Positions 30,881 through 40,027 of a DNA stretch of 64,000 nucleotides are shown piece by piece. The position numbers and the translations under genes are program-made. Source of the DNA: Superficieibacter sp. 1612_C1 (GTDB taxonomy: Bacteria; Pseudomonadota; Gammaproteobacteria; Enterobacterales; Enterobacteriaceae). Where the stretch lies: assembly GCF_015234305.1 (NCBI RefSeq), contig NZ_JADGMI010000003.1:543884-607883 (forward strand), in the 5' to 3' direction. Positions within the stretch are counted from its first letter, which is position 1; each line of letters begins with the position of its first letter. The notes under the pieces were generated by a model. The model saw nothing but the letters and a program-made list of their open reading frames with translations. It was not told the origin of the DNA and searched no databases.

Positions 30881-33166
30881 TTGGCCAACGATATTATTAC
30901 TCAGCTTCAGGCGCGTAATGAGACGTTGACGCAGGCAATAGCCCGTTACGGCTCGCTCAATGCCAACACGCTGCAATCGCTCAGTACCGAGCAACGTAAA
31001 ATGACCCAACTGACGCAACAACTTACCGACTCCGCCCTTCGCCGGGAAGAGAACGGTAAGCAGCGCGTCGAATTGCTGGAAAAATCGCAACGTTTCGCCG
31101 GGCAATTCGGCAAACTCCTGACTATTGACGCCCCTGACTGGGCCTTGCCTTACGATTTGCAGGACAAGATGGTCGATATGGCGCGTAAAGGCGGCATGGA
31201 TGACAGGACGCGGGATACCTTAAGTTTGAGTCTTCGCGACTGGAGTATGGATTTCAATCAGGATCAACAGGCTTTGCAAGACGCGGCGTCCTCAATGATG
31301 GAAGGCGGTATCACCTCATTACAGGATCTTAGCCGTTATATGCCTGATATCGCCAAAGCCGCCACCGCCACCCGCGATAGCGCAGAGAGCTGGGCGCAGG
31401 CGGCCATCGCGACCCGCAGCCAGCTAAACATCGATCCTGCTGACTTCCGATCCGCGCAGAATATGCTGTCCAGCGTCAGCAAAAACAGCGGCGTTTCTGT
31501 GGCGGAACAAACGCAGTGGATCACTCGCTTTGCCTCTAAAACGATGGCAACCGGGACAGAAGGTCTTGCAGGGCTGGCAGCGACAATGCAAATCGCCATG
31601 CAAAATGCGCCGAACGCGGGTGCGGCGGCAGAGCATTACGACCATTTTCTGCAAGCGACCTTCTCGAAAAAGACCGATAGCTGGTTCGCCAGTCAGGGCG
31701 TGGATTTGCGGGGCTCCCTGCTGGAACATCAGCAGAACGGCGTTGGCGTCACGGAAGCGATGACGCATATCGTGCAGATGCAACTGGATAAAATGAACCC
31801 GCATATCCTTGATGCGTTAAAACAAACCATGAAGATTGAGGATCTCGCTGCCCGCGGCGACGCGGTTAAGGCCGTCTCGACGCAATTCAATCTGAATGCC
31901 ATGTTCGACGACGCGCAGGCGCTGGAATTTATCACCCCGATGCTGGCGAGTATGGACGAGTATCGCCAGTTAAAGGCCGACGCGATGCAGGCCACGAGTC
32001 AGAGCCTGATCGATGATGATTTCACTGCCAGAATGGCATCATCAAAAGAACAAACCAAAGCGTTACAGCTGGCGTTAAACGATCTGTGGCTCACCGTCGG
32101 CCTGCAACTACTGCCCGCCGTGGGTGAACTGGCGCAAACCCTCACGCCGCTCGTTCGCCAGTTCAGCGCCTGGCTACGGGAAAATCCGGCGCTGGTACAG
32201 GGAATAGCCAAAATAGCTGGCGCTATCTGGCTGTTCAACGGTGCGCTGAATATCCTCAGGCTGGGGGCAAACCTTATCGCCTCACCGTTCATTAACCTGA
32301 TCGATATTTTCCTGAAGGTGAAAGCCAGCCTGGCGCTGGGCGGCGGTGTCAGCAACGCACTGACGTTCCTGAAATCGCTGGGTAACGGCGCGAAGACGCT
32401 GGCAACATTGCTGGGAGGACAGCTGGTCAGCGCGTTGAAATGGGTCGGCCAGGCATTTATCTGGCTGGGACGGGCGCTGCTCATGAATCCCATCGGCTTA
32501 ACTATCACCGCCATTGCGGGCGCGGCGTACCTGATTTATCGCTACTGGGAACCGCTTTGCGCTTTCTTTTCCGGCGTCTGGGCGCGGATCAAAACGGCGT
32601 TCGACGGCGGTCTGGCGGGCATCACAGGGCTGATTTATGACTGGTCGCCGCTGGGCGTTTTTTACCGCGCGTTCGCCAGCGTAATGGACTGGTTTGGCAT
32701 TGAATTGCCCGCCAGTTTTAGCGAATTCGGCAGCAACCTGCTCAATAGCCTGATCGACGGTATTTTGAACGCGCTGCCGTTCCTGAAGGATGCGATTGCA
32801 CAGATAAAAAACCAGATCCCTGACTGGGCGAAAAGCACGCTGGGCATCAGTATAGAAAAACCGGTTGCCGCAGCTCCCCTGCCCGGCGTGGCCGGAATGC
32901 TGCTGTCACATCCCGTCAGTCCGCCAGCAACAAAAACGCCAGCAACCTCTCTCGCCATGCCGGAAAAATCAGCTGCGACATCCTTGCCGCGACCTCCGCG
33001 TGCGCCGGGCAATGTCCAGGTTCATTTTTCTCCGCAGGTCACGGTGCAAGGGAACGGCGCGAATGCCGCTGGGGATGTTCACAACGTGCTGGCGCTGAGC
33101 CGACGGGAACTGGAGCGAATGGTCAACGACATAATGGTGCAAAAACAGCGCCGGGAGTACGCCTGA
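30881..33166 (+). CDS. Tail tape measure protein
   Basis: This 761-residue protein sets tail length. It has a helical N-terminal half (QARNETLTQAIARYGSLN...), a tape-measure core (VSKNSGVSVAEQTQWITRFASKT...EHYDHFLQATF), hydrophobic central segments (IAKIAGAIWLFNGALNILRLGANLI; GLTITAIAGAAYLIYRYW) and a helical C-terminus. The frame starts at TTG (30881); no ATG is available near. It overlaps the next gene by one base. From P2-like proportions a short tail is expected. Confidence 0.9.
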   Translation: MANDIITQLQARNETLTQAIARYGSLNANTLQSLSTEQRKMTQLTQQLTDSALRREENGKQRVELLEKSQRFAGQFGKLLTIDAPDWALPYDLQDKMVDMARKGGMDDRTRDTLSLSLRDWSMDFNQDQQALQDAASSMMEGGITSLQDLSRYMPDIAKAATATRDSAESWAQAAIATRSQLNIDPADFRSAQNMLSSVSKNSGVSVAEQTQWITRFASKTMATGTEGLAGLAATMQIAMQNAPNAGAAAEHYDHFLQATFSKKTDSWFASQGVDLRGSLLEHQQNGVGVTEAMTHIVQMQLDKMNPHILDALKQTMKIEDLAARGDAVKAVSTQFNLNAMFDDAQALEFITPMLASMDEYRQLKADAMQATSQSLIDDDFTARMASSKEQTKALQLALNDLWLTVGLQLLPAVGELAQTLTPLVRQFSAWLRENPALVQGIAKIAGAIWLFNGALNILRLGANLIASPFINLIDIFLKVKASLALGGGVSNALTFLKSLGNGAKTLATLLGGQLVSALKWVGQAFIWLGRALLMNPIGLTITAIAGAAYLIYRYWEPLCAFFSGVWARIKTAFDGGLAGITGLIYDWSPLGVFYRAFASVMDWFGIELPASFSEFGSNLLNSLIDGILNALPFLKDAIAQIKNQIPDWAKSTLGISIEKPVAAAPLPGVAGMLLSHPVSPPATKTPATSLAMPEKSAATSLPRPPRAPGNVQVHFSPQVTVQGNGANAAGDVHNVLALSRRELERMVNDIMVQKQRREYA

Positions 33167-34119
33167 TGTATGCGGTATTAGGAGACATTGAATTCAAAGT
33201 CGTCGCCTGTTGGGACAATTTTGAAAGTTCGACGGGTGTGGACTACGCCAGTCATGCCCGTATTGAAGGCAAACCGGGCGTGCAATTTATTGGCGATAAG
33301 CTGGAAAAAATCACCCTGCAATTTAGCTTTCACAGCCAGTTTTGCCAGCCGGCGACGGAGATGAACCGCCTGCGCAGCGCGATGACGGCGCATCAGGCGA
33401 TGGCGCTGGTGTTTGGCAACGGTGAGTATCGCGGCTGGTTTGTGATTACTGACCTGACGGCCACCCACAAGCATACCGACCCTTACGGCAACGTCATTGC
33501 CCAGAGCGGAAATCTGACATTGCAGGAGTACACCGGCGATCCAAAAAACCCGCTGTTGCCCCCTGCCATCACCACGCAGGAACCGAATATTGACGAGATG
33601 CTGGATGATTTTCCCAATCTCAACGACAGCTGGTTCGATGACCTGATGAGCATGGTTGAGGAGGGTATGCGCGAAGCCAAAGAGATGCTTGATGATATCG
33701 CCGATGCCATTGATGACATCAAAAAGACGATCAATAAGGTGAAGGAGCTGGTGAAAGAAGCCAAAGCGCTGAAGGAAAAATGCAGCAAAATCATCGCCTC
33801 GCTAAAGAAAAGCATCGACGGGATTGAGGCGCTTTTTCAGCAGCCGCTGGACTGGCAAACGCTGGCGGCGCTGCCAAAGGCCCTGGCGGCAAAAGTCCAG
33901 GAGCTGATGAAAAGCCTGCCGGGTATCCGTCAGTGCGCCAGCGACGCGACCACACTTATCAAACACGCCGAATCGCTGTTTGAGACGATCACCGACAGCG
34001 TGGCGGGGGAAACCTACGACAGCGCGACATCGCTGGTGAATCAGGCACGCAGTACGGTACGGCCAACCTCGCCTGCCGTGAGTCAGCTTGCCGCCGCTGA
34101 TATTACGAGGAGTCTGTAA
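33166..34119 (+). CDS. P2 gpU-like tail protein with long coiled-coil extension
   Basis: The first ~125 residues match P2 gpU, the tail completion protein (ARIEGKPGVQFIGDKLEKITL, GWFVITDL, GNLTLQEY). The remaining ~190 residues are charged and strongly helical (EEGMREAKEMLDDIADAIDD and following) and should form a coiled coil. P2 gpU is only about 159 residues, so the extension is unusual. The gene sits between tape measure and gpX, as in P2. Confidence 0.85.
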   Translation: MYAVLGDIEFKVVACWDNFESSTGVDYASHARIEGKPGVQFIGDKLEKITLQFSFHSQFCQPATEMNRLRSAMTAHQAMALVFGNGEYRGWFVITDLTATHKHTDPYGNVIAQSGNLTLQEYTGDPKNPLLPPAITTQEPNIDEMLDDFPNLNDSWFDDLMSMVEEGMREAKEMLDDIADAIDDIKKTINKVKELVKEAKALKEKCSKIIASLKKSIDGIEALFQQPLDWQTLAALPKALAAKVQELMKSLPGIRQCASDATTLIKHAESLFETITDSVAGETYDSATSLVNQARSTVRPTSPAVSQLAAADITRSL

Positions 34120-34328
34120 TGCGCTACCTTGAACATGTCACGACAGACGGCGAGCGCTGGGATAATCTCGCCTGGCGCTATTATGGCGATGCGCTGGCCT
34201 ATGAGCGCATTATTGCGGCCAATCCACACGTTGCCATTATTCCGCTATTGCCGTCAGGCGTGCGGTTAATCATCCCGGTTATTAGCGTCACACAAACCAC
34301 CCAGGAGCTACCGCCATGGCTGAGATAA
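34119..34328 (+). CDS. Tail protein X (P2 gpX, LysM-like)
   Basis: This 69-residue protein has the gpX pattern DGERWDNLAWRYYGDALAYERIIAANP, a LysM-like fold, and ends PPWLR. It sits between gpU and gpD and overlaps both neighbours. Confidence 0.9.
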   Translation: MRYLEHVTTDGERWDNLAWRYYGDALAYERIIAANPHVAIIPLLPSGVRLIIPVISVTQTTQELPPWLR

Positions 34329-35356
34329 CCGTGTCCGGCGGCGTGACCGCCACTCTGACACCCATTTTTACGCTCTGGTACGGGCATAAAGATATTACCT
34401 GGGACATTGCGCCGTACGTCACCAGCATCAGCTACAGCGACAGTATCAAAAACGAATCGGATGTGATCGCCATTACGCTGGAAGATACCGCCGGCCGCTG
34501 GCTGAACGAATGGTATCCCGGAAAAGGCGATACGCTGGCGCTGCATCTGGGCTATCAGGGCGAAGATCTCCTCAACTGCGGGATTTATACCATTGATAAA
34601 ATTGATATCGCCGCCCCGCCCTCGACAATCAACATTGATGGGATCGCCACCTCCGTCAGCAAGGCGTTGCGCACCAAAAACAGTCAGGGATTTGAGAAAA
34701 CCACGCTTTCCGCCATCGCCAGCCGCATCGCGCAAAAGCATGGCTTAACGCTGGTCGGTCAAATCGCGCCGCTGACGATTGACAGAGTGACGCAGTACGC
34801 GGAAACCGACGTGGCGTTTCTCCGGCGTCTGGCAAGCGAATACGGGTATACCGTGAAAGTGACGGCAAAGGAGCTGATCTTTGCCCACCTGCCGACGCTG
34901 CGCTGCCTGGCCCCGTTGAGAACGCTCAAACGCACGGACGTCACGCATTATACGTTTAAAGATACCATCAACCGTATCTACAAAAATGCCACCGTGCAAC
35001 ATCAGAATAGCCAGAAAAAAGAGTTGGTTATCTATACCCATGACAGTAAGGAGAAAGCCTCAGCGCGCGGTGCGTCAACCAGTGCCGACACCCTGAAGCT
35101 CAACAGCCGCGCCCCGGATGCTGGCGCAGCGCAGGCCAAAGCGACGGCGGCACTGGACAGCCATAACGAATATCAGCAGACCGGCACACTCACCATGATG
35201 GGCTGCCCACAACTGACGGCGGGCAATAAAATCGAGCTGAGTGGGTTCGGCGTTCTGTCCGGTCAGTGGCTGATCGACAAGTCGATGCATAAATTTACCC
35301 GCAGCGGCTACACCACAGAAATCGACATTTCACGCGGACCGGCCACCAGCCAGTAA
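34316..35356 (+). CDS. P2 gpD-like baseplate hub protein
   Basis: This 346-residue protein matches the late control D / hub protein family (DITWDIAPYVTSISYSDSI, FLRRLASEYGYTVKVTAKEL, SGFGVLSGQWLIDKSMHKFT, GYTTEIDISRGP). It forms the hub that holds the spike. It overlaps gpX by 13 bases. Confidence 0.92.
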   Translation: MAEITVSGGVTATLTPIFTLWYGHKDITWDIAPYVTSISYSDSIKNESDVIAITLEDTAGRWLNEWYPGKGDTLALHLGYQGEDLLNCGIYTIDKIDIAAPPSTINIDGIATSVSKALRTKNSQGFEKTTLSAIASRIAQKHGLTLVGQIAPLTIDRVTQYAETDVAFLRRLASEYGYTVKVTAKELIFAHLPTLRCLAPLRTLKRTDVTHYTFKDTINRIYKNATVQHQNSQKKELVIYTHDSKEKASARGASTSADTLKLNSRAPDAGAAQAKATAALDSHNEYQQTGTLTMMGCPQLTAGNKIELSGFGVLSGQWLIDKSMHKFTRSGYTTEIDISRGPATSQ

Positions 35357-35365
35357 GGAGTTAAT

Positions 35366-36151
35366 ATGAAAAGCGTTACCCGCCAGACAGGGATTATCAG
35401 CGATATTGATGAGGCGACCGTGCGCGTCAGGGTGACTCTGCCGGAATGCGATAACCTGAAAAGCAACTGGCTGCCAATCCTGCACCGCAACTCGCAGGAT
35501 AATAAAGACTACTGGCTACCCGATCCAGGCGAGCAGGTTGAAGTGCTGCTCGACAGTAACGGCGAGGACGGCGTGGTGCTGGGTGCGGTCTATTCCACCG
35601 TCGACACGCCGCCGCTGGCCTCGCGCGACAAACGTTATGTACAGTTTTCCGATGGGGCGGCTTTTGAATACGACCGTAAGCTGCATCAACTTACCATCAA
35701 TGGCGGCATTGAAAAAATCGTGATTGAGGTGAAGGACAGCACCAGCCTGACCTCACCTCTGGTAGAGGTCAATGCGCAGCGGGTGTGCGTGACCTCTGAC
35801 ACGGTGAGCGTGAAGGCCACGGATGTCAGCGTGGAAGCCAGTACCGTGGGCGTTAAGGCGATGGACGTCAGCGTGGAAGCCAGCACCGTGGGCGTGAAAG
35901 CGATGGATGTCAGCGTGGAATCGGCTCGCACCGGCGTCAAGGCGCTGGAGGTCACCGTCGATGCCCCGCTCAGTACGTTTACCGGCGATGTGACGGTAAT
36001 GAAAAAACTCACCTGGCTGGGCGGTATGGCAGGCAGCGGCGGCAGCGGAAATAGCGCCATCATCACCGGTAACGTCAACGTTCTGGGCAACGTCAGCGCC
36101 AGCGGCAAACTCATTGATAGCGGTGGTAACTCAAACCATCACTCCCATTAA
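35366..36151 (+). CDS. Baseplate spike protein (gpV-like) with tandem beta repeats
   Basis: This 261-residue protein forms the membrane-piercing spike. It has the N-terminal OB-fold of gpV/Mu gp45 (RQTGIISDIDEATVRVRVTLP, YWLPDPGEQVEVLLDSNGEDGVVLGAVYS) and then repeats of about 15 residues built on VSVEASTVGVKAMD (about residues 148-200), expected to form a triangular beta helix. The C-terminus HHSH could bind metal, as in the HxH iron-binding spike tips of Mu and P2. A terminator follows. Confidence 0.9.
   Translation: MKSVTRQTGIISDIDEATVRVRVTLPECDNLKSNWLPILHRNSQDNKDYWLPDPGEQVEVLLDSNGEDGVVLGAVYSTVDTPPLASRDKRYVQFSDGAAFEYDRKLHQLTINGGIEKIVIEVKDSTSLTSPLVEVNAQRVCVTSDTVSVKATDVSVEASTVGVKAMDVSVEASTVGVKAMDVSVESARTGVKALEVTVDAPLSTFTGDVTVMKKLTWLGGMAGSGGSGNSAIITGNVNVLGNVSASGKLIDSGGNSNHHSH
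35811..35945 (+). repeat. In-frame tandem repeats in the spike gene
   Basis: About three 45-bp units with the core GTGGAAGCCAGYACCGTGGG are repeated within the spike gene. They encode beta-helix turns and may change copy number by recombination. Confidence 0.75.
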
Positions 36152-36157
36152 CCTTCA

Positions 36158-36184
36158 CCCGCCGCAACGGCGGGTTTTCTTTTT
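36158..36184 (+). terminator. Terminator after the spike gene
   Basis: CCCGCCG and CGGCGGG around CAA are followed by TTTTCTTTTTT. It splits the tail cluster in two, so gpW-J-I-H-G may have a separate promoter. Confidence 0.88.
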
Positions 36185-36248
36185 TAATCAATCCCTTTCC
36201 TAAAGCACTTTAATATCACCGTTCGCCTTGCCGGGCGAAAATAGCCTC

Positions 36249-36608
36249 ATGAACACGAAAACACGACCCTCAACCCTGCACTGGCAACCCGCCTTGCAGC
36301 GTCCTGAAGAATACGTCTGTGGGCTGGATGATATTCATCAGGCAATACACATCATTCTGCGCACGCCGTGTGGCAGCGATCCCCACAGGCCGCTTTTTGG
36401 CAGCAATTTGTGGCGCTATATCGATTACCCCATCGAGCGTGCTATTCCGCACGTGGTTCGGGAGTCGGTGGAGGCGATCCGCCTGTGGGAACCCCGCTGT
36501 CGCCTGCTGAAGGTCACGCCGATGATTAACGGCGAACATCTGACGCTGCATGTGCAATGGCGCGCCGCAGACGGCGTAATCAACGCTACGGAGGTATTAT
36601 GGCGATAG
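36249..36608 (+). CDS. Baseplate wedge protein gpW (gp25-like)
   Basis: This 119-residue protein matches the T4 gp25/P2 gpW family: LDDIHQAIHIILRTPCGSDPHRPLFGSNLWRYID with the conserved EPR (LWEPRCRLL) that starts sheath assembly. I used the ATG at 36249; a TTG 21 bases upstream is in frame but has no better ribosome site. It overlaps gpJ by 10 bases. Confidence 0.92.
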   Translation: MNTKTRPSTLHWQPALQRPEEYVCGLDDIHQAIHIILRTPCGSDPHRPLFGSNLWRYIDYPIERAIPHVVRESVEAIRLWEPRCRLLKVTPMINGEHLTLHVQWRAADGVINATEVLWR

Positions 36609-37714
36609 CCGAACCCGATTTTATCGACCGCGATCCGGCGCAAATCACCCGTGAGATGATTGCGCAATACGAAGACGCCAGCGGTAAAAAACTCTACCCG
36701 GCGCAGGCGGAGCGACTGCTCATCGACCTGTTTGCCTATCGAGAAAACCTTGTCCGCATCGCCATTCAGGAGGCGGCGAAGCAAAACCTGGTCGCGTATT
36801 CCCGCGCGCCCATGCTGGATTATCTGGGCGAGCTGGTGGGCGTTCACCGTCTGCCCGCTCAGGCCGCAAAAACGACATTGCAGTTTTCTGTCGAGACGGC
36901 CAGCAGAAGCAACATTCTCATTCCGCAGGGAACCCGCGCCAGCGCGTCGGATAGCGTCATGTTCGCCACCGACGAGGATGTGCGGCTCCCCTCCGGCAGC
37001 CTGAGCGTGGCCGTCACCGCGACATGCGTGGCGACCGGTGAATCAGGCAACGGCTGGCAGCCTGCGCAAATCAGCGCGCTGGTGGACAACATCGGCAGCT
37101 ACGATATCAGCGTCACCAACCTGACCGCGTCAACCGGAGGCTGCGGCGAAGAGCGCGACGATGCGTTGCGCGAGCGTATCCAGCTGGCACCGGAAAGTTT
37201 CAGTAACGCGGGCAGCTATGGTGCCTACCGCTTTCATACGCTCTCCGTCAGCCAGTCGATTATCGACGTGGCGGTACTGGGGCCGGATGAAGGGCTGGAA
37301 GAAGGCTGCGTGGAGATCTATCCGCTGACCCTGAACGGCCTGCCGGGCGCGGAACTGCTTGAGCAGATCGAGCGGGAAGTGAGCAAGGAGAAAAAGCGCC
37401 CGCTAACCGACAAGGTGAGCGCAAAACGCGCGCCGCGTATGGCTTATCAAATCCGCGCCCGGCTGACGCTGTTTACCACCGCCGATCAGCAGACCACGCT
37501 TGCCGCCGCGCGCGAGGCTATCAGCACGTGGACGCAACAGCGCCAGACCCGATTAGGCCAGGACATCGTGCCAAACCAGATCATCAAAGTGCTCCAGGTG
37601 AATGGCGTTTACGACGTGGCGCTGGAGTTGCCGACCAAAAAGGTATTGCAGGCGCATGAGTGGGCGGAGTGTACCGCTATCGACGTGACGATTGCCGGAG
37701 TCAGCGATGGATAA
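36599..37714 (+). CDS. Baseplate assembly protein gpJ
   Basis: This 371-residue protein matches the baseplate J family (FIDRDPAQITREMIAQYEDASGKKLYPAQAERLLIDLFAYRE at the N-terminus; STGGCGEERDDALRERI). GGAGG lies five bases before the ATG. It overlaps both neighbours. Confidence 0.94.
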   Translation: MAIAEPDFIDRDPAQITREMIAQYEDASGKKLYPAQAERLLIDLFAYRENLVRIAIQEAAKQNLVAYSRAPMLDYLGELVGVHRLPAQAAKTTLQFSVETASRSNILIPQGTRASASDSVMFATDEDVRLPSGSLSVAVTATCVATGESGNGWQPAQISALVDNIGSYDISVTNLTASTGGCGEERDDALRERIQLAPESFSNAGSYGAYRFHTLSVSQSIIDVAVLGPDEGLEEGCVEIYPLTLNGLPGAELLEQIEREVSKEKKRPLTDKVSAKRAPRMAYQIRARLTLFTTADQQTTLAAAREAISTWTQQRQTRLGQDIVPNQIIKVLQVNGVYDVALELPTKKVLQAHEWAECTAIDVTIAGVSDG

Positions 37715-38339
37715 ATTACTCCTGCCGCCACCGCTGGCCAGCGATGAACGCTTTTCGATTCTGGCGAATATCGCCGCTGAACGTTTTGCCCGGCTCGACC
37801 TGACGGCGCTGTTGGTTTATCTGGTGGATCTGGTCGATGCCTCTGCCCTGCCGTCGCTGGCGGAACAGTTCCACGTGCAGGGGCTGGAAGGTTGGCTATT
37901 CGCCAGCGATGAGCAGGAAAAGCGCGAACTGATTAAGCAGGCGATTGAACTGCACAAATATAAAGGCACCCCCTGGGCCGTCCGCCGCGTACTGGAAATA
38001 TTATCGCTGCCAAGCACTATTGCTGAGTGGTTTGAGTATGGGGGGAAGGCGTATTTTTTTAAAGTTGAAATTGATCTGATCAACCAGGGCATGGATGAGA
38101 ATCTCTTTAATAACCTTGTTAATCTCATCCATGAATATAAAAACGTGCGTTCAAAACTGGAAGCGTTAATCGTCTGGATAATTAATCAAAGTGCCATTCC
38201 TGTAATAGGCAGCGCGCTTTATGGTGGTGAAATAACGACGGTATTACCTTTTCAGATTCTGGAAGTTCAACAAACAAAACCGATCTATTTCGGTGCAGGG
38301 CAATGGAGCCTTGAAGTTACATCTATTTACCCGGAGTAA
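37707..38339 (+). CDS. Tail protein gpI
   Basis: This 210-residue protein matches P2 gpI (LLPPPLASDERFSILANIAAERF..., HKYKGTPWAVRRVLEILSL), which links baseplate and fibres. It overlaps gpJ by eight bases and ends two bases before the fibre gene. Its last third is more AT-rich than its first part, where the mosaic fibre region begins. Confidence 0.93.
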   Translation: MDKLLLPPPLASDERFSILANIAAERFARLDLTALLVYLVDLVDASALPSLAEQFHVQGLEGWLFASDEQEKRELIKQAIELHKYKGTPWAVRRVLEILSLPSTIAEWFEYGGKAYFFKVEIDLINQGMDENLFNNLVNLIHEYKNVRSKLEALIVWIINQSAIPVIGSALYGGEITTVLPFQILEVQQTKPIYFGAGQWSLEVTSIYPE

Positions 38340-38341
38340 TT

Positions 38342-40021
38342 ATGGATAATGAGTTTTATACCCTCCTGACCGACAGGGGAATGGCGAAAATCGCCAGTGC
38401 TCTGGCGGATAAAAAACAACTGCATCTGCAAAAGATGGCAGTTGGCGATAGCGGCGGGCAATATTATGAGCCAACCTCCAGCCAGACAAAATTACGTCAC
38501 GAAGTCTGGCGCGGCGATATGAATACCCTGAAGGTTGCGCCGAATAATCCGAACTGGCTGATCGCTGAACTGGTGTTACCGGAAGATATCGGCGGCTGGT
38601 ATGTACGCGAAGTGGGTGTATTCGATGCCGACGGTGAACTGATCGCTATCGGTAAATTCCCCGAGTCTTACAAGCCTCTGTTACCCGGCGGCTGTGGTAA
38701 GCAGGTCTGTATTCGGCTGATTATGGAGGTCTCGAATACTACAGCAGTAACGCTGACCGTTGATCCCAGCATCGTTCTTGCAACGCGCGACTATGTTGAT
38801 TCGCTGCTGGATGAACACGAGCATTCTACCAACCATCCAGACGCTACGCTGACACAAAAAGGGTTTACGCAGCTCAGTAACGCCACCGACAGCGATGACG
38901 AGACAAAAGCCGCCACGCCAAAGGCGGTAAAAGCGGCGATGGTGGAAGCGCGTAACCATACCCATACATGGAACCAGATTACAGGCGTACCAGACGGTAC
39001 GCTGACGCAGAAAGGGATTGTTAAGCTTAATAACGCCACTGATAGCACCAGTACGACGGAAGCGGCCACGCCGAGTGCGGTGAAAGCGGCGATGGATAAA
39101 GCGAATGAAGCAGCACCTGCCAGCCATACACACGCCTGGAGTCAAATTACTGGCGTACCAGACAGTACGCTGACGCAGAAAGGGATCGTTAAGCTTAATA
39201 ATTCAACTGATAGTACCAGCACCACTGAGGCCGCCACGCCGAGCGCGGTAAAGGCGGCGATGGATAAGGCGAGTGCGGCGGCACCTGCGAATCATACTCA
39301 TACACAGTTTTTTACTACAAATGGGACTTTTACAGTGCCAGCAGGTGTCACCACATTGTTTGTTGAAGTTATGGGCGGAGGTGGAGGTGGGGCCGGTGGA
39401 GGTCATGGAGAAGGTTCTACTCAAGTTAATTATTACGAAGCATGCGGTGGTAAATCAAGTAAAATTATAGTACGTAATATAACAGTCAAACCTGGTGAAA
39501 AATATCCTATTATGATAGGTGCAGGAGGTGCTGGTGGACCTTTTATAAATACTACACCAAGCTATAATCCATTAATGGATAAAACAATAACGGTAAAATA
39601 CAGTGCTGACGGAGGAGATTCATCTTTTTCAAATATAATTTCAAAAGGTGGCTCAGGTGGTGCAAATATTTATCATGTACATGAAGATCAACCTACAGTT
39701 AAATTTTATAATTTCCCTGATGGTCTTCCTGATGGAACATTAAAAAATGCTGCCTTTGGTTGTTTATATCCTGGTGATGAGGGAGAAGATTCTCAGTATG
39801 GTAACGGAGGAAGCCCTGCAATTGCCACTACTGAATGGCTCTCTGGAGATCGTGCAATTGCAACGTTAACTCCCCAAACAAATGCAACAGGTTATGGAGC
39901 AGGGGGTAGTGGAGGCTCTTATATTTATATAACGTCATCAATTTATGAGAGTTTTGTTAAAGGTTATGATAAAACAAGTGGTACAAATGGCTCTCCCGGT
40001 TTTGTAAGAATTTCATGGTAA
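38342..40021 (+). CDS. Tail fibre protein (gpH-like) with foreign C-terminus
   Basis: This 559-residue fibre has the collar-type N-terminus (FYTLLTDRGMAKIASALADK..., WYVREVGVFDADGELIAIGKFPESYKP), two to three copies of a ~47-residue shaft repeat (TLTQKGIVKLNNATDSTSTT ... HTHAW), and a C-terminal receptor-binding region from about residue 320. That last part is very AT-rich at the DNA level and Gly-rich (GGGGGGAGGGHG), unlike the rest of the gene. It determines target range, so it was probably swapped in by recombination. Confidence 0.92.
   Translation: MDNEFYTLLTDRGMAKIASALADKKQLHLQKMAVGDSGGQYYEPTSSQTKLRHEVWRGDMNTLKVAPNNPNWLIAELVLPEDIGGWYVREVGVFDADGELIAIGKFPESYKPLLPGGCGKQVCIRLIMEVSNTTAVTLTVDPSIVLATRDYVDSLLDEHEHSTNHPDATLTQKGFTQLSNATDSDDETKAATPKAVKAAMVEARNHTHTWNQITGVPDGTLTQKGIVKLNNATDSTSTTEAATPSAVKAAMDKANEAAPASHTHAWSQITGVPDSTLTQKGIVKLNNSTDSTSTTEAATPSAVKAAMDKASAAAPANHTHTQFFTTNGTFTVPAGVTTLFVEVMGGGGGGAGGGHGEGSTQVNYYEACGGKSSKIIVRNITVKPGEKYPIMIGAGGAGGPFINTTPSYNPLMDKTITVKYSADGGDSSFSNIISKGGSGGANIYHVHEDQPTVKFYNFPDGLPDGTLKNAAFGCLYPGDEGEDSQYGNGGSPAIATTEWLSGDRAIATLTPQTNATGYGAGGSGGSYIYITSSIYESFVKGYDKTSGTNGSPGFVRISW
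38846..39300 (+). repeat. In-frame shaft repeats of the tail fibre
   Basis: Units of roughly 140 bp start near 38850, 38998 and 39169 and encode LTQKGxxxLxNxTDSxxxTxAATPxAVKAAM. Such repeats are used as recombination points for exchanging fibre tips. Confidence 0.75.
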
Positions 40022-40027
40022 ATTAAA

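Noticed and set aside
35811-35945. CRISPR-like or satellite repeat
   Set aside because: The units are directly adjacent, in frame and encode beta-helix turns of the spike protein.
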